The notes under the pieces are model-generated. The model was not told where the DNA came from and made no database searches. It saw only the letters and a program-made list of their open reading frames with translations. The translations under genes were made by a program, and so were the position numbers. This document shows, one piece after another, positions 6,543 through 7,629 of a stretch of 7,629 bases of DNA (position 1 is the stretch's first letter; each line of letters begins with the position of its first letter). Origin of the DNA: an uncultured Clostridia bacterium (lineage in GTDB: Bacteria; Bacillota_A; Clostridia; Christensenellales; Aristaeellaceae); NCBI GenBank assembly GCA_946408865.1, contig CAMJTZ010000087.1:1-7629 (forward strand), read 5' to 3'.

Positions 6543-7430
6543 ATGCAGAATCGTGATGAAATGCTTCAGATTGATCTGTGCGGCGGACAGGTTCGGGTAA
6601 TGCTATGCGAAACGACGAATACGGTACAGAAATGTGCTGACATTCATGAAACAACGCCGGTTTGCACAGCTGCGCTTGGACGTCTGATGACAGGAACCCT
6701 TATGCTGGGGATCATGATGAAGGGCGATGATGAATCTGTAACGGTCACCCTGAAAGGGGACGGGCCGATGGGGTCCCTGGTTGCTGTTGCCAACCATGGA
6801 GATGTAAAAGCCTGTGCCGATCATACGCATATCGATCTTCCGCTGCAGGAGAACGGAAAGCTGGATGTTGGCGGAGCAGTAGGTCATACGGGACGGATGA
6901 GCGTTATCAAGGATCTTGGCATGAAGAAAAACTACATTGGTCAGTGTGAACTTGTCAGCGGCGAAATCGCAATGGATTTTGCCAATTATTTTACGGTATC
7001 AGAACAGCAGCCGAGTCTTGTTGCGCTTGGTGTTCTGGTGAACGGACATGCGGTTTTGAAGGCCGGTGGACTTCTGATTCAGCCGCTGCCCGGATGTCCG
7101 GATGAAATCATTGACCAGCTAGAACTTCGAAGTCCCATGTTTGCTGATATCAGTAGGGAAATGACATACGCTTCGATTGAACAATTATGTGACGACTGGT
7201 TCCGTGGAATGGAGCCAAAGATTCTGGAACGTACGCCGTTGCGCTATTGCTGCACATGCAGCAGGGAACGTATGGAAAAAGCATTAATTTCCCTTGGCAG
7301 GAAGGACCTGCAATCCCTGATTGATGAAGATCAGGGTGCGGAACTGGTTTGTCATTTCTGCCGCAGCAAGTACAGTTTTACAACCGAACAACTGAAAGAA
7401 CTGCTTGTAATCAGCGGAAAGGAAAGATAA
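6543..7430 (+). CDS. hslO: Redox-regulated molecular chaperone Hsp33
   Basis: Hsp33 is a cytoplasmic holdase that is inactive when reduced with zinc bound; oxidation forms disulfides, releases zinc and lets it bind unfolding proteins. The 295 residues match the usual length of about 290. The N-terminal domain carries the family signature 'GQCELVSGEIAMDFANYF' followed by 'SEQQPSLVALGVLV'. The C-terminal redox switch is complete: CxC at Cys237/Cys239 in 'CTCSRER' and CxxC at Cys270/Cys273 in 'CHFC', with the usual spacing of about 30 residues. An additional cysteine, Cys236, directly precedes the CxC, and several more lie in the N-terminal domain. The start at 6543 rests on AGGAG at 6530-6534. 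It is the fourth gene of the tight block, with no promoter of its own visible. Confidence 0.97.
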   Translation: MQNRDEMLQIDLCGGQVRVMLCETTNTVQKCADIHETTPVCTAALGRLMTGTLMLGIMMKGDDESVTVTLKGDGPMGSLVAVANHGDVKACADHTHIDLPLQENGKLDVGGAVGHTGRMSVIKDLGMKKNYIGQCELVSGEIAMDFANYFTVSEQQPSLVALGVLVNGHAVLKAGGLLIQPLPGCPDEIIDQLELRSPMFADISREMTYASIEQLCDDWFRGMEPKILERTPLRYCCTCSRERMEKALISLGRKDLQSLIDEDQGAELVCHFCRSKYSFTTEQLKELLVISGKER

Positions 7431-7437
7431 TTAAAAC

Positions 7438-7629
7438 ATGAAGATGCCGACTGTCAATTTTGACGAACATTTTGCCGCCTTCACTTCCGAATGGATGAAA
7501 GAACACCGGCAGGAATACCGTACTTTTGATGACATGGAGGAGGATATTCCGCGGATCTATAGGGCATTTCTGAATACAAGAGCGTCCTGGCTCGGCAGTG
7601 TGACGCCAGGATCGTATTTTACGCAGTTT
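7438..7629 (+). CDS. Unrecognised protein, N-terminal 64 residues only (runs off the window)
   Basis: An open frame begins at ATG 7438, 7 bases after hslO, and continues to the window end without a stop. The translation begins MKMPTVNFDEHFAAF and goes on with 'SEWMKEHRQEYRTFDDME', 'IYRAFLNTRASWLG' and 'TPGSYF'. It is acidic and aromatic-rich, looks helical and soluble, and has no signal peptide or membrane helix in the visible part. A purine-rich AAAGGA (7418-7423), inside the end of hslO, lies about 14 bases upstream, which is longer than ideal; ATG 7444 is a less likely alternative. Coding is supported by the tight spacing, the strand and an even, gene-like composition. I do not recognise the family with confidence and assign no function. 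Confidence 0.65.
   Translation, partial: MKMPTVNFDEHFAAFTSEWMKEHRQEYRTFDDMEEDIPRIYRAFLNTRASWLGSVTPGSYFTQF

Noticed and set aside
5387..6654. - strand open frames of about 210 codons opposite the membrane protein, methyltransferase and start of hslO
   Set aside because: Both cross gene boundaries of well-supported + strand genes and show no protein-family features.
1..7629. CRISPR array, tRNA, rRNA, insertion sequence or toxin-antitoxin system
   Set aside because: No regularly spaced repeats, no tRNA-like or rRNA-like sequence, no transposase or terminal inverted repeats, and no small gene pairs were found.

Overview
The window looks like a piece of a low-to-moderate GC Firmicutes chromosome (roughly half G+C), most likely a gut-type Clostridia. 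The evidence is the strong GGAGG-type ribosome binding sites, a near-consensus sigma-A promoter, a DUF58/TgpA-type transglutaminase pair, a PgcA-type phosphosugar mutase and a YesL/DUF624-like membrane protein. The Clostridia placement, and a leaning to Christensenellales-like lineages, is inference from protein style only. All genes supported here are on the + strand.

Layout. Positions 1-402 hold the C-terminal portion of a DUF58-like protein whose 5' part is missing or disrupted: the frame has a stop at 28-30, and the first 57 bases are clearly more AT-rich than what follows. 441-2759 is a large membrane-anchored transglutaminase-like protein (TgpA type) with a Pro-rich stalk. A 105-base gap (2760-2864) carries a near-perfect sigma-A promoter (2792-2820) overlapped by nested inverted repeats (2813-2848) that could be an operator. 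Five tightly spaced genes follow: phosphosugar mutase pgcA (2865-4583), a YesL/DUF624-like integral membrane protein (4622-5782), a class I SAM-dependent methyltransferase (5785-6537), the redox chaperone Hsp33 hslO (6543-7430), and the first 64 codons of an unrecognised gene (7438 to the window end).

How it fits together. The DUF58 remnant and the transglutaminase form the usual cell-envelope pair that in many bacteria follows a MoxR-type ATPase. The second block is probably one transcription unit from the promoter at 2792-2820, because the gaps are 38, 2, 5 and 7 bases and no convincing terminator is seen. Its members look like housekeeping or envelope-maintenance functions rather than one dedicated pathway. 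I see no mobile element, CRISPR array, tRNA or rRNA, and no clear evidence of a wholly new system. The best leads are the promoter/operator dyad, the disrupted 5' edge, the enlarged extracytoplasmic loop of the DUF624-like protein, and the unrecognised gene at the end.
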